Positions 44,754 through 55,912 are shown, counted from the first letter of the stretch. The stretch is DNA of 64,000 nt from Acidobacteriota bacterium (GCA_028877275.1 JAPPFP010000010.1:193640-257639); one strand, 5' to 3'. Notes: generated from the sequence alone by a model not told the origin. Made by a program: numbers and translations.

Positions 44754-44760
44754 TATGATA
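44754..44760. promoter_or_regulatory. Compact bidirectional promoter between PBP and a membrane protein
   Basis: The 26-base divergent gap 44743-44768 contains one AT-rich core. On the plus strand TATGAT (44754-44759) ends nine bases before the PBP ATG at 44769; on the minus strand TATCAT (44760-44755) ends 12 bases before the ATG at 44742. Both would give leaders of about 3-6 nt. Confidence 0.45.
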
Positions 44761-44768
44761 TTCGGGAG

Positions 44769-47258
44769 ATGAGGGCGGCGCGGGAAGTCCCGGAGCTGGT
44801 ACGGGGCTGGTGTGTCAGGCACTGGCGCTGGCTGACACCGGTCGCCATCACCCCTCTCGTGGGCGTGGCGCTGGGCGTCGGCGTCGCCGCGGTGATCGAT
44901 CTGCCACAGGTCGAGACCGTGGCCGAACTGACGCCCAGTCAGATCACCCGGCTGAGCGACCGCAACGGAGACTCGTTCAGAAGCTACTCGGTCGAGAAGC
45001 GGATTCTGCTCGCCGAGGGAGAGGTGCCGGAGTCATTCACGCGTGTCCTGCTCGCCGCAGAGGATCGGAACTTCTACGCGCACGGCGGCTTCGACATCAT
45101 CGGCGTCTTTCGCGCCGTACTCCAGAACTGGCAGCGCGGGGAGCGTTTCTCCGGCGCCTCGACGATCACGATGCAGGTGGCGCGGATGCTCTTCCTCGAT
45201 CGGGCCAAGGTCTGGCGCCGGAAGATCCGGGAGACCCTCCTCGCGGTCGAACTCGAGAAGCGTCTCAGCAAGCAGCAGATCCTCACGCTCTACTGCAACC
45301 TCACCTACTTCGGTCATGGCAACTACGGCGTTGAGTCCGCGTCCCGCTACTACTTCGGCAAGCCGTCGGCCGAGCTGACCTACACCGAGGCGGCGACCCT
45401 GGTGGCGATCGTTCCAAGCCCGAGTGTGTGGACGCCCTACCTTCGACCAGAGATCGTGCGCACCCGCCGCGACGCCATCCTCCGGATGCTCGGTGAGCGG
45501 GGAGTGATGACGCGGGAGGCAGCTGTCGAGGCGGCCGCGACGCCGCTCGACGTCGTCACCCAGCGAGAACCGAAGCCCGTCGCACCCTACTTCACGGAGA
45601 AGGTCCGCCTCGACCTCTACCGCTCGTACGGGCAGAAGGGCCTGTACGAGCGCGGCCTGCAGGTGGAGACGACCCTCGACCAGAGAATGCAGGGCGCCGC
45701 CTCGCAAGCTCTTCGCAATGGACTGGTGAGGATCGACCGCCTGCGCGGCTACCGCGGAGCGGTCGCCCGCGTCAGCCAGGACGATCTGACGGCGCCGGAC
45801 CTGGCCGAATCATTCGGTGGCGTCCTGGCCAGGTGGGTCGGCTTCGAGCCCGAGGCCGGCGCCTGGGCGCCCGGTGTCGTTCTCCAGCGCGGAGGGAAGA
45901 ACGCGGAAGTCCGGATCGCGGACCACCGCTTCATGCTGGAGCCGCCGGGCTACGAGTGGACACGCAGGGATTCGCCGCCGCTACGGAGGGGCGACGTCGC
46001 CTGGTTCGAGTTGCGGCCCGTCGACGATGCCGCTTCCGTCGAAGGCGGCGCGGACCAGCCGCAGTTCGAACTGGAACTCGTCCAGGAGCCGCGGATCGAG
46101 GGTGCGGTTCTGCTGCTCGAGTCGGCGACCGGCGCCGTGCGAGCGATGGTCGGAGGCTGGGACTACGAGCGCAGCGAGTTCAACCGCGCCTTGCAGGCCC
46201 GGCGCCAGGTCGGTTCCCTGTTCAAGCCGCTCGTGTTCGGCGCCGCCTTCGAGCACGGCTTCACTCCCGCCGACACGCTGTTCGACGCACCCGCCGTCTT
46301 CCTGGGCGCCGACAACCAGCTCAACTACAGCCCCCGGAACTTCTACCGGCAGTACCTGGGGATTCTGACCCTGCGCCGTGCCCTGGAAAGGTCGGTCAAC
46401 GTCACCTCGGTCAAGCTCCACGACATCGTCGGGGCGGAACGGGTCGTCGACTTCGCCCACCGCACGGGCATCCGCTCGCCGCTCCTGCCCTATCCGAGTC
46501 TCGCTCTGGGCGCGGCCGACCTCACCGTGCTCGAAGTGGCGACCTCCTACGCCACGATCGCCAACCTGGGAGTGCACGTTGAGCCCTACTTCGTCGAGCG
46601 TGTCACCACCCGCGACGGCCGCGAGCTGGACGCCCACCTGCCGCAGGCATCGACCGTCGTCACGCCCGAAGTCGCCTTCCTGCTCACCCATGTGCTCTCG
46701 GGGGTGGTTCAGCGCGGCACGGGTCAGTCGGCGCGGGCGCTCGGCCTCGCGGCCGTTGCGGGGAAAACCGGAACGACGGACGGCTTCACGGATGCCTGGT
46801 TCGCGGGCTTCACGCCCCGGTTCACGCTGGTCGTCTGGGTCGGCTACGACCAGCAGCGGCGGATCGGCAGGAACATGACCGGCGCGGTCGCGGCCCTGCC
46901 GATCTGGAACGAGGTGCTCCGCCTGGGCATCGAGGACGGCTGGATCGATCCAACTCTGACCTTCACCAGGCCCAACCAGGTGCGGCTCCGGCAGGTCGAG
47001 TACAACTCCGGCCTCCTGCCGGCGCGGCGCCGGTCCGGGCAACGCGTCATCGAGGAGGCGTTCATCGCCGGCACCGAGCCGGTCCTGTCGTTCGATCCCG
47101 AGACTCGCGCCGTCTACGACCTGCCGTGGTACCAGCAACGCGCACTGTACGGCGAGCCCAAGGCGGGAGAGAACATGCCGGAAGACGTCGCCGACTGGAC
47201 GCCGATCATGCGCGGCTGGCAGAAGGGCGATCGGGCCGAGGCGCGAGGAACAGGCTAG
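44769..47258 (+). CDS. Class A penicillin-binding protein (bifunctional transglycosylase/transpeptidase)
   Basis: 829 residues from ATG 44769. A membrane anchor (about 22-45) is followed by the GT51 domain: LLAAEDRNFYAHGGFD near 95-110 with the catalytic Glu, GASTITMQVARMLFL near 137, and ELEKRLSKQQILTLYCN near 165. A linker with an OB-like insert (about 300-440) precedes the transpeptidase: SxxK as SLFK near 488, SVN near 556, and KTGTT near 676. It polymerises and cross-links peptidoglycan. It may start on an almost leaderless mRNA. Confidence 0.95.
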   Translation: MRAAREVPELVRGWCVRHWRWLTPVAITPLVGVALGVGVAAVIDLPQVETVAELTPSQITRLSDRNGDSFRSYSVEKRILLAEGEVPESFTRVLLAAEDRNFYAHGGFDIIGVFRAVLQNWQRGERFSGASTITMQVARMLFLDRAKVWRRKIRETLLAVELEKRLSKQQILTLYCNLTYFGHGNYGVESASRYYFGKPSAELTYTEAATLVAIVPSPSVWTPYLRPEIVRTRRDAILRMLGERGVMTREAAVEAAATPLDVVTQREPKPVAPYFTEKVRLDLYRSYGQKGLYERGLQVETTLDQRMQGAASQALRNGLVRIDRLRGYRGAVARVSQDDLTAPDLAESFGGVLARWVGFEPEAGAWAPGVVLQRGGKNAEVRIADHRFMLEPPGYEWTRRDSPPLRRGDVAWFELRPVDDAASVEGGADQPQFELELVQEPRIEGAVLLLESATGAVRAMVGGWDYERSEFNRALQARRQVGSLFKPLVFGAAFEHGFTPADTLFDAPAVFLGADNQLNYSPRNFYRQYLGILTLRRALERSVNVTSVKLHDIVGAERVVDFAHRTGIRSPLLPYPSLALGAADLTVLEVATSYATIANLGVHVEPYFVERVTTRDGRELDAHLPQASTVVTPEVAFLLTHVLSGVVQRGTGQSARALGLAAVAGKTGTTDGFTDAWFAGFTPRFTLVVWVGYDQQRRIGRNMTGAVAALPIWNEVLRLGIEDGWIDPTLTFTRPNQVRLRQVEYNSGLLPARRRSGQRVIEEAFIAGTEPVLSFDPETRAVYDLPWYQQRALYGEPKAGENMPEDVADWTPIMRGWQKGDRAEARGTG

Positions 47259-47260
47259 CG

Positions 47261-48493
47261 CTAACGCTCCGGCCGTACGCCGATCAGCGCGTAGTCGCGG
47301 TAGCCGAACAGGAAGTCGTCGAGCTCGTCCCGGAGGCGATTCAGCCGATCGGCGAGTTCCCGGTTCTGTCCGTCCAGCCCGTCGAGCGGGATCTCAGGCA
47401 GGCGCTCCTCCTCCGGATACGGCCGCAGGTCGAGTCGTTCGATGCTCGTGAAGCCCGCCTGTTCGTAGCAGGCCGACAGCGCCTCGGGATGCACCGGTCT
47501 CGTGTGCGTCGGATCGAGCCAGAAGCTGCGGGCCGTCACCGCGACGGAGAGCGGATTCGGCGTCTCCAGCACGAGAGTCCCTCCCGGTCGCAGCGCTGCG
47601 AAGGCCAGGCGCACGAGACGCTCGATGTCCTCCGGAGCCAGATGCTCGATGACGTGGAAGGAGACGACACCGCCCAGGGAAGCCGGCTCGGTCCGCGCCA
47701 GGGCCGAAAGCGCGTCGTTCTGCTCGACGCCAAGCCCCTGCTCACGGCAGTGGCGCACCATCGCCGAGGAGGGATCCACGCCCCGGCACTCCACGCCTTC
47801 GGCCTCCAGCAGGGCCAGGGCCTCCCCCCGGCCGCAGCCGAGGTCAAGAATCGGCGCCGTCTGACGGAGTCGCGGCAGGTAGACGCGGATGCGGTCCCGA
47901 ATGTCTTCTTCAGCGCCGCGAAACCGGTGCTCGAAGTCGATGTAGGAGACGTCGGCGTCGGCCGCCCGGAGTCCCTTCTCCGCTTCGGGTCCCCGGGCCA
48001 GGGCGGTCCTCAGCAGCCCGGCCAGTTCGTCGGCCTCTCGCCGGTAACGGTCCAGCTTCCGGTCGACGCGGCCGAACAGGGCGTCGTCGTGACGCATGAC
48101 CTCGTCGAGCCCCTGGCGCAGGAAGTTCTCCAGATGTCTCGTCCGGTGGTCGAGATCGCCGATGCGCTGCTCGAACAGTCGCTCCACCCGCTCCTGATGG
48201 TCCTTCCACTCCTGGAGGTGGTGTTCGAACACATCGAGCAGAATCAGGTTGAAGACGCGCTGCCGTTCCCAGAGGTCGTTCTGCGGCAGCGCGACGAACG
48301 GTCGCAGCAGCCGCTTGAAGGCTACGAGCAGACGCCCGGCGAGGCCTCTGTCGCTGCGGATCGGGAACGGGATGTCCCGTTCCCAGAGATGGCGCCAGTC
48401 GCCAAGATGGCGCGTCGGCTCGTCGCCCAGGAAGTCGCCGACTTCCGGTGGGGCCCCGGCGCCGGAGCCATCGCTATCGCCTCTAGGTTTCAG
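47261..48493 (-). CDS. SAM-dependent methyltransferase with coiled-coil N-terminus, apparently starting at CTG
   Basis: About 410 residues. The Rossmann methyltransferase shows ILDLGCGRGEALALL, VECRGVDPSSAM, VSFHVIEHL and GGTLVLETPNP. N-terminal to it is a long charged coiled coil (LQEWKDHQERVERLFEQRIGDL). The only conventional start is GTG at 48232, yet the frame upstream is clearly coding (GDWRHLWERDIPF, LLVAFKRLLRPF, NDLWERQRVFN), a block seen in LPS-type methyltransferases. No ATG, GTG or TTG exists between it and a stop. CTG at 48493 has GAGGT five to six bases upstream and overlaps the end of rplI. Substrate unknown; it is the last gene of the rpsF-rpsR-rplI unit. Confidence 0.8.
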   Translation of the reverse strand: MKPRGDSDGSGAGAPPEVGDFLGDEPTRHLGDWRHLWERDIPFPIRSDRGLAGRLLVAFKRLLRPFVALPQNDLWERQRVFNLILLDVFEHHLQEWKDHQERVERLFEQRIGDLDHRTRHLENFLRQGLDEVMRHDDALFGRVDRKLDRYRREADELAGLLRTALARGPEAEKGLRAADADVSYIDFEHRFRGAEEDIRDRIRVYLPRLRQTAPILDLGCGRGEALALLEAEGVECRGVDPSSAMVRHCREQGLGVEQNDALSALARTEPASLGGVVSFHVIEHLAPEDIERLVRLAFAALRPGGTLVLETPNPLSVAVTARSFWLDPTHTRPVHPEALSACYEQAGFTSIERLDLRPYPEEERLPEIPLDGLDGQNRELADRLNRLRDELDDFLFGYRDYALIGVRPER

Positions 48494-48929
48494 GCACTAC
48501 CTCGATGGCGACTTCGGCGATGACTTCCGTGTGGAGGTCGACCCGCACAAGGTGCTCGCCCACCGTCTTGATGCCGCCGGTGAGATCGATCATGCGCCGG
48601 TCCACCTGCACGCCGGCAGCCGCGAGAGCCTCGGTGACCTCCGTGGGCGTCACGGAACCGTAGAGGGTCCCCGTCTCGCTGGCCCGCTTCGCGATCGTCA
48701 ACTTGACCGCCGCGAGTTCCGCCGCGACCTCGGCGGCGGCTGAGCGCTCCGCCTCGTGGCGAGCGTCGAACTTCTTCCGCTGAGATTCGAACCAGAGCCG
48801 GTTCGACTCGGTGGACGGCGCCGCCAGCTCCCTCGGATAGAGGTAGTTGCGAGCGTAGCCGGGCTTCACGTCGACCACCTGGCCGCGCGTGCCCAGCCCT
48901 CTCATGTCCTGCAACAGGATGACTTCCAT
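48483..48929 (-). CDS. rplI: Ribosomal protein bL9
   Basis: 148 residues. N-terminal RNA-binding domain with MEVILLQDMRGLGTRGQVVDVKPGYARNYL-type sequence (first 30 residues), the central long helix (ESQRKKFDARHEAE) and a C-terminal domain with GTLYGSVTPTEV near 85-97. It follows rpsR by 42 bases. Confidence 0.97.
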   Translation of the reverse strand: MEVILLQDMRGLGTRGQVVDVKPGYARNYLYPRELAAPSTESNRLWFESQRKKFDARHEAERSAAAEVAAELAAVKLTIAKRASETGTLYGSVTPTEVTEALAAAGVQVDRRMIDLTGGIKTVGEHLVRVDLHTEVIAEVAIEVVPET

Positions 48930-48971
48930 TGCCTCGTTCCTCGCCGCCTCGGTCGCCGCCGACGCCTGCGG

Positions 48972-49202
48972 TCAGTCCGTCGTGTAGGGAATCAGGGCCA
49001 GAAAACGGGCCCGCCGGAGGGCGCGGGCGAGCATCCGCTGATGACGCGCGGAGTTGCCCGAGATCCTGCGCGGCAGGATCTTCGCCCGTTCCGGCACGAA
49101 GGAGCGCAGGGTGGCGACGTCCTTGTAGTCGATGTACTCGATCCCGTCCGCGGTGAACTTGCACACCTTCCGGCGACGGAAGAATGTTCTACGTTTTGCC
49201 AT
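48972..49202 (-). CDS. rpsR: Ribosomal protein bS18
   Basis: 76 residues. [20 protein letters not shown] near 9-28 and [27 protein letters not shown] (quoted as [12 protein letters not shown]) give the family signature; partner of bS6 in the 30S platform. Starts two bases after the rpsF stop. Confidence 0.97.
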   Translation of the reverse strand: MAKRRTFFRRRKVCKFTADGIEYIDYKDVATLRSFVPERAKILPRRISGNSARHQRMLARALRRARFLALIPYTTD

Positions 49203-49204
49203 TT

Positions 49205-49591
49205 CTAGGCGCCTCCAGCCGCCTGGCTCTGAACGTTGGCCATGGTCGTCTGTTGGACCGGCTCCTTGCCCTTGCTGGCGGCGCGCTTCAGGTCCAGGTC
49301 CGTCCGCACCACCAGGTGGCGCAGGATCTTCTCGTTCTGGAGCATTCGCTGTCCGATCTCGGCGAGGCCATTGTCGCCTCCCTCACACTCCAGATAGTAG
49401 ATGTGGTACCGGCCTTCGGTGAACTTCCTGATCGGATAGGCGAGCCGGCGCTTGCCCCAGGATTCCTCCTGGGTGATCCGCAGCTTGCCGTCGGCGACCA
49501 GGAGCTTGCCAAAGGCATCGCTCAACTCCACCGCCTCCTCATCCGAAAGGCGCGGATCGGCAATGAAAACGAGTTCGTATGTCCGTGTCAA
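49205..49591 (-). CDS. rpsF: Ribosomal protein bS6
   Basis: 128 residues. [17 protein letters not shown] near 3-19, [19 protein letters not shown] near 45-63 and [14 protein letters not shown] near 86-99 define bS6. A C-terminal extension rich in Lys, Gln and Ala follows. An 84-base leader separates it from hppA and holds the 49614-49629 palindrome. Confidence 0.97.
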   Translation of the reverse strand: MTRTYELVFIADPRLSDEEAVELSDAFGKLLVADGKLRITQEESWGKRRLAYPIRKFTEGRYHIYYLECEGGDNGLAEIGQRMLQNEKILRHLVVRTDLDLKRAASKGKEPVQQTTMANVQSQAAGGA

Positions 49592-49613
49592 TCGTTCATC
49601 CTCTTGATCTTCG

Positions 49614-49629
49614 CCGGTCTGCAGACCGG
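49614..49629 (-). promoter_or_regulatory. Perfect 16-bp palindrome in the rpsF leader
   Basis: CCGGTCTGCAGACCGG is fully self-complementary. On the minus-strand RNA, flanking UUCG and CGAA can add four pairs with a UU bulge, making a hairpin 22-40 nt upstream of the rpsF start. bS6:bS18 is known to repress its own operon by binding a leader hairpin; whether this one carries the required CCG features I cannot confirm. It could equally be a terminator after hppA or a protein-binding site. Confidence 0.5.
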
Positions 49630-49675
49630 AACGAATCGGCGGCGGAATCTATCACGGTCCGCCACCGAACCTTCG

Positions 49676-51748
<2,073 letters not shown>

Positions 51749-51761
51749 TATCCGTTTCCTC

Positions 51762-52352
51762 TCATCCGTTGTACTCGTTCATCGTGACGTCGACGCCGCG
51801 GTCGACCCAACTCAGGATGCAGTCGGCGGCCCGGCGCACCATTCGCTCCGCCGTTTCCATCTCGTCCGCGGTGAAGGGCGCTAGAACGAAGTCCGGCAGG
51901 TCTTCCCCGCGGCCGGCCGAGGCCGCCGCCGCTTCGTCCGGGGCGATACCCAGCCGCAACCGCGGCACCGCCGTGGTGCGCAGGTTCTCGATAACCGACT
52001 CCATTCCGCGATGCCCGCCGGGACTCCCCTTGCCACGAAGCCGGAGCCGCCCCAGGGGCAGATGGACTTCGTCGTAGACGACCAGGATACTGCCGGGAGC
52101 ATAGCCATTCCGTTCGGAGAGACAGCGCGCGCTGTAGCCGCTGCGATTCATGTAGGTCTGCGGAGTCGCCAGATCGATTCGGTCGCTGGAGGCCCAGCGC
52201 GCTCCGCACACGTCCAGACCAAGCCGGACCCCCAGGCGCCCCGCCAGTTCGTCAACGACACGGAAGCCGAGGTTGTGACGGGTATCGGCATAGCGCCCCC
52301 CCGGATTCCCCAGCCCCAGAACCAGGCGCGCCTGTTCGCTAGGTTTCTCCAT
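51762..52352 (-). CDS. pth: Peptidyl-tRNA hydrolase
   Basis: 196 residues; recycles peptidyl-tRNA. Motifs: [18 protein letters not shown] near 10-27 with catalytic His (TRHN), PQTYMNRSG near 64-72, [12 protein letters not shown] near 91-102 and [12 protein letters not shown] near 109-120. The start lies 14 bases inside rplY. Family length normal. Confidence 0.96.
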   Translation of the reverse strand: MEKPSEQARLVLGLGNPGGRYADTRHNLGFRVVDELAGRLGVRLGLDVCGARWASSDRIDLATPQTYMNRSGYSARCLSERNGYAPGSILVVYDEVHLPLGRLRLRGKGSPGGHRGMESVIENLRTTAVPRLRLGIAPDEAAAASAGRGEDLPDFVLAPFTADEMETAERMVRRAADCILSWVDRGVDVTMNEYNG

Positions 52353-53007
52353 CCGCCGACTCGTCTTCCTCGCCGACTCGTTCGGGCTCGTCGGTGAGGG
52401 CCTCGAGCAGTTCGCCCTCCTCCGGTTCTTCCTCCTCCTCTTCGACCACGCGCGCGGCGGCGACCGACACGATCACCTTGCTCTCTTCGTCGTTGAGCGT
52501 CACGGCGTCCGGTAGGACCAGTTGCCCGGCTTCTACATGCTGGCCGATGTGCAGGGACGAAACATCGAGCTCGATGGAGACCGGGATGTCGCCGGGCAGA
52601 CAGACGACACCCACCTCCCGGGTGATGAACTCGAGCAGGCCGCCCTCGTTCCGTACACCCTCGGGAACCCCGACGACCTCGATCGGCACCGAGACCTGAA
52701 CTTCCTGGTCCATCTTCACGCGCTGGAAGTCGATGTGAACCAGCGCACCCGTCAACGGGTTCCACTGCAGGTCGCGGATCATCGTGTGACGCGTCCGTTC
52801 GGTGCCCTCGAGCCGGAGCAGAAAGACGGCATTCTCGCCGCCCTCCCGGATCAGACTCTGCACCAGCTTTCCGTCGACGCGGATGGCGGCCGAATCGGTG
52901 CCGCCGCCGTAGATGACGGCGGGAACATCTCCGGCCGCCCGCAGGCGGCGGTTTGCGTTCTTGCCGGTCTGCTCGCGCAGCCGGACCGTTACGGTGGGTT
53001 CGCTCAC
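52339..53007 (-). CDS. rplY: Ribosomal protein bL25 (CTC form)
   Basis: 222 residues, the long CTC-type bL25 that binds 5S rRNA. N-terminal RNA-binding part: REQTGKNANRRLRAAGDVPAVIYGG near 11-35 (in part), HTMIRDLQWNPLTGALVHIDF near 72-92; C-terminal beta domain: VSVPIEVVGVPEGVRNEGG. It ends in a very acidic tail (EEEEEEPEEGE and following). rplY-pth order is classical. Confidence 0.95.
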   Translation of the reverse strand: MSEPTVTVRLREQTGKNANRRLRAAGDVPAVIYGGGTDSAAIRVDGKLVQSLIREGGENAVFLLRLEGTERTRHTMIRDLQWNPLTGALVHIDFQRVKMDQEVQVSVPIEVVGVPEGVRNEGGLLEFITREVGVVCLPGDIPVSIELDVSSLHIGQHVEAGQLVLPDAVTLNDEESKVIVSVAAARVVEEEEEEPEEGELLEALTDEPERVGEEDESADGET

Positions 53008-53033
53008 TTCGAACTCCTCAGGTGACGGACGGC

Positions 53034-53975
53034 TCAGACGAAGAGCGACGTCACGGAGCTGTTGTCATGGATTCTGCGGATGGCCTCGCCGAGCAGCGCG
53101 GCGACGCTATGGGGACGCAGCCTCGTGCTCCGGGCAAGCTTCTCTTCGAGCGGAGTGGTGTTCGTGACCAGGACGCCTTCCAGCTTCGACTCTTCGATCC
53201 GCTCGATGGCCGAGGCGGAGAGGACACCGTGAATGCCCGCGGCGAAGATCCTGCGGGCGCCCTGCGCCGCGAGAGATTCGACCGAGTTGATCAGCGTGCC
53301 CGCGGTATCGATGATGTCGTCGAGGATCAGCACGTCCCGCCCCTTGACGTCGCCGATCACGTTCATCACCTCGGCCTGGTTCGCGGCCACGCGGCGCTTG
53401 TCGATGATCGCGAGCTCCGTCTGGAGCCGCTTCGCAATCGCCCGCGCCCGGGCCACGCCGCCGGCGTCCGGGGCGACGATCATCAAGTCCTCGATGCCGA
53501 GCGCGCGAATCGCGTCAAGGAGCACCGGCGCCGCGAACAGGTGATCGACCGGAATGTCGAAGTAGCCCGAGATCTGCTGCGCGTGGACGTCCATCGTCAG
53601 CAGGCGGTCTGCCCCGGCGGCGGTCATCACGTCCGCCACCAGCTTGGCGGTGATCGGCACGCGGGGCTTGTCCTTCTTGTCCTGGCGGGCGTAACCGTAG
53701 TACGGCAACACCGCCGTCACCCGCGCCGCCGAAGCCCGTTTCACCGCGTCGAGCATGATCAGCAGCTCGACGAAGTTGTCGTTGACCGGCGTGCAGGTCG
53801 GCTGGACGATGAAGACGTCCGCGCCGCGCACATTCTCCTGGATCTGGCAGAAGATCTCACCATCCGCGAAGTTGTAGGCCGTGACCTGACCCGGCACCAT
53901 GCCGAGGTAGTTGCAGATCTCGTTCGTCAGGGCGGGATGCGCCCGTCCGCCGAAGACCTTGAGCTCGGTGTACAT
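53034..53975 (-). CDS. prs: Ribose-phosphate pyrophosphokinase
   Basis: 313 residues from ATG 53975 (MYTELKVFGG); a GTG at 54008 would add eleven residues not seen in the family. Makes PRPP for nucleotide synthesis, which also feeds purC. Seen: NFADGEIFCQI near 35, VNDNFVELLIMLDA near 75-88, the flexible loop YYGYARQDKKDKPR near 98-111, DVHAQQISGYF near 130 and the PRPP-binding DVLILDDIIDTAGTL near 213-227. Confidence 0.96.
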   Translation of the reverse strand: MYTELKVFGGRAHPALTNEICNYLGMVPGQVTAYNFADGEIFCQIQENVRGADVFIVQPTCTPVNDNFVELLIMLDAVKRASAARVTAVLPYYGYARQDKKDKPRVPITAKLVADVMTAAGADRLLTMDVHAQQISGYFDIPVDHLFAAPVLLDAIRALGIEDLMIVAPDAGGVARARAIAKRLQTELAIIDKRRVAANQAEVMNVIGDVKGRDVLILDDIIDTAGTLINSVESLAAQGARRIFAAGIHGVLSASAIERIEESKLEGVLVTNTTPLEEKLARSTRLRPHSVAALLGEAIRRIHDNSSVTSLFV

Positions 53976-54134
53976 GGCGCGTTCGACGTTGTTGGGATGG
54001 AGGGTCACTTCAGCGGACGCCGACGCGAGCCGGGACCATCCGCGTGCACGGAGACTCTCGACACGGGCGACCTCGGAATCAGTTCGAATGGAAGGGAGTG
54101 GGCTGCTGCACGCGGTTGTCGGAGGCGAGAGACG

Positions 54135-54209
54135 TGGTTGGGGCGGGAGGATTCGAACCCCCGAATGCGAGATCCAAAGTCTCGTGCCTTACCACTTGGC
54201 GACGCCCCA
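54135..54209 (-). tRNA. tRNA-Gln (anticodon TTG)
   Basis: A 75-nt tRNA: acceptor TGGGGCG/CGCCCCA, encoded CCA, anticodon stem CGAGA/TCTCG around CTTTGGA, T-arm CGGGGGTTCGAATCCTCC-type. It sits between ispE and prs on the same strand, the same place as in Pseudomonas. Confidence 0.96.
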
Positions 54210-54241
54210 GACGGGCCAGCGGATTCTATATGAAGAGCGGG

Positions 54242-55135
54242 CTACATGAAGAGCCGGCGAACTTCCCGAGGCAGCATCCGCGGCCGGAACACGCGGACGT
54301 CCATTCCCGCCAGCGCCGAATGGATGCCGGGTGACTCGCCGAACGCGAACACCGCGCCTCCACTGCCGGAAACCTGCGGGTCGGCGCCGCCACTGCCACC
54401 GGCGCTTCTGAGCGCCAGAACGAGGCCATTCACCTCGGGGTGGAGTTCGCGCACGACCGGTTCCAGGTCGTTGCCCAGCACCCAGGCCGCAACGTCGCCA
54501 CGGCGCGAGGGCGGAGGCATCACGGCGGGCCTTCCCCCTTCTTCCCCGCTCCCAGCTCCCGTTTCAGCCCTCCAGCCCCGGTACACCTCGGCCGTCGACA
54601 CCTCGACCGCGGGCACCACGACCAACATCGGCGCCGAGGGGATGTCGTCCAGCGCCTCGACCAGCTCCCCGCGGCCCGTCGCCAGTGCCGTTCCTCCCAC
54701 CAGGAAAAACGGGACGTCCGAGCCGACCGCCGCTCCGACCGCCTGCAACTGCCGGGCGTCAAGAGGCCGCCCCCAGAGCGACTGTAGGCCCAGCAGCGCC
54801 GCCGCGGCGTCGCTGCTGCCCCCGCCCAGGCCGCTTCCCGCCGGAATCCGCTTCTCGAGTCGGAAACGGACTCCCCGCGCCGGCTCGCCGAGAACCGCGA
54901 AGAAGGCGCGCGCCGCCTTGAGCACCAGGTTCGAGTCATCGGCCGGCGCGCCGCCGCCCGGGATCTCGATGTGCAGCGGACTCCCCGGGTCGACCCGCTG
55001 AATCTCCAGCCGATCGCAGAGGTCTATCGTCTGCAGGACCGTCGAAACCTCATGGAACCCGTCGGGGCGCCGGCCGTGAACGCGCAGACTCAGGTTCACC
55101 TTGGCCGGGCATGACAGGCTGAGCTCCGGCGGCAT
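54242..55135 (-). CDS. ispE: 4-diphosphocytidyl-2-C-methyl-D-erythritol kinase
   Basis: 297 residues; GHMP kinase of the MEP isoprenoid pathway. PAKVNLSLRVHGRRPDGFHEV near 9-29 (in part), P-loop IPAGSGLGGGSSDAAAAL near 92-109, GSDVPFFLVGG near 139 and the C-terminal SGSGGAVFAF near 265. ATG 55135 overlaps the upstream lipoprotein stop by one base (TGATG); the open frame further upstream belongs to that gene's shadow. Confidence 0.96.
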   Translation of the reverse strand: MPPELSLSCPAKVNLSLRVHGRRPDGFHEVSTVLQTIDLCDRLEIQRVDPGSPLHIEIPGGGAPADDSNLVLKAARAFFAVLGEPARGVRFRLEKRIPAGSGLGGGSSDAAAALLGLQSLWGRPLDARQLQAVGAAVGSDVPFFLVGGTALATGRGELVEALDDIPSAPMLVVVPAVEVSTAEVYRGWRAETGAGSGEEGGRPAVMPPPSRRGDVAAWVLGNDLEPVVRELHPEVNGLVLALRSAGGSGGADPQVSGSGGAVFAFGESPGIHSALAGMDVRVFRPRMLPREVRRLFM

Positions 55136-55893
55136 CAGGCGTCGCCGTCGCAGACGCCGGGCCGGTAACCGGAAGGGACCGCGGGCGCCGGAAGCGGCGC
55201 GACGAGTTCCGTCGCGGCCCTTGGCTGGGTCCAGCGGAGCTCGAGACCTCGGTCGGACTCCACCAGTCGCGCCATTCCGTCCACGTCTGCGCTCCAGGAG
55301 GCCCGTGCGCGTTCGCCACGCCACAACGTCCAACGCTTCGGGCCCGCACGGGTGGTCTCGGTCGTCCAGCGGCGGCCGAGGCGGTCCTCGAAGTCGAGTT
55401 CGACCCTGCGGTCCAGCCTTCCGAGGACGGCGGTCTCCTCCCCTGTGCTGGAATCGGCAGGCGGCACCGGCAGCCGGCGCATCAACAAGGCCGCGACGGC
55501 GCGGGCCGGCACCGGCCCCAGCGACAGGGCGGGAACCTCCAGGTCACCCGCGTACCGGCAGAAGGTGCGCTCGCGCACCCACAGCACCAGGGCCTCTCCT
55601 TCGCTCACGCCGAGATCCCACCATCGTCTCCCCAGACGGTCGGAGGCCGAGACGTGGAATGTCTCCGGGTCTTCGAAGCGCAGCACGAGACGGAGCGTGC
55701 CGCTCCCCTCCGGTCCCTCGTAGCGCATGCGAACGATGCGCTGCGTCCGCCATTCGGCCTCGGGAATCTCCCATGGCGCCGTGACCGGAACCGGGCGAAC
55801 GGCGTGAGCCGGCGCTTCGCGCCCGGTCCCGGTGCTGGCGCAGCCACTGAGACTCGTCAGCCCGAGCAGGAGCAGCGGGAACGACCGCCGCAT
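55135..55893 (-). CDS. LolB-like outer-membrane lipoprotein
   Basis: 252 residues from ATG 55893. Lipoprotein signal FPLLLLGLTSLSGC with Cys near 19. The rest is beta-rich, with ERTFCRYAGDL near 118, a pair of LGRRW(W/T) motifs, and VELDFEDRLGRRWTTE near 178; overall a LolB-like half-barrel fits but no diagnostic motif is certain. The case rests on position: in Pseudomonas lolB lies between a TPR gene and ispE in front of tRNA-Gln, prs, rplY and pth, exactly as here. LolB inserts lipoproteins in the outer membrane. Confidence 0.65.
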   Translation of the reverse strand: MRRSFPLLLLGLTSLSGCASTGTGREAPAHAVRPVPVTAPWEIPEAEWRTQRIVRMRYEGPEGSGTLRLVLRFEDPETFHVSASDRLGRRWWDLGVSEGEALVLWVRERTFCRYAGDLEVPALSLGPVPARAVAALLMRRLPVPPADSSTGEETAVLGRLDRRVELDFEDRLGRRWTTETTRAGPKRWTLWRGERARASWSADVDGMARLVESDRGLELRWTQPRAATELVAPLPAPAVPSGYRPGVCDGDA

Positions 55894-55912
55894 GAAGGTC
55901 GGCTGCTGCCGC

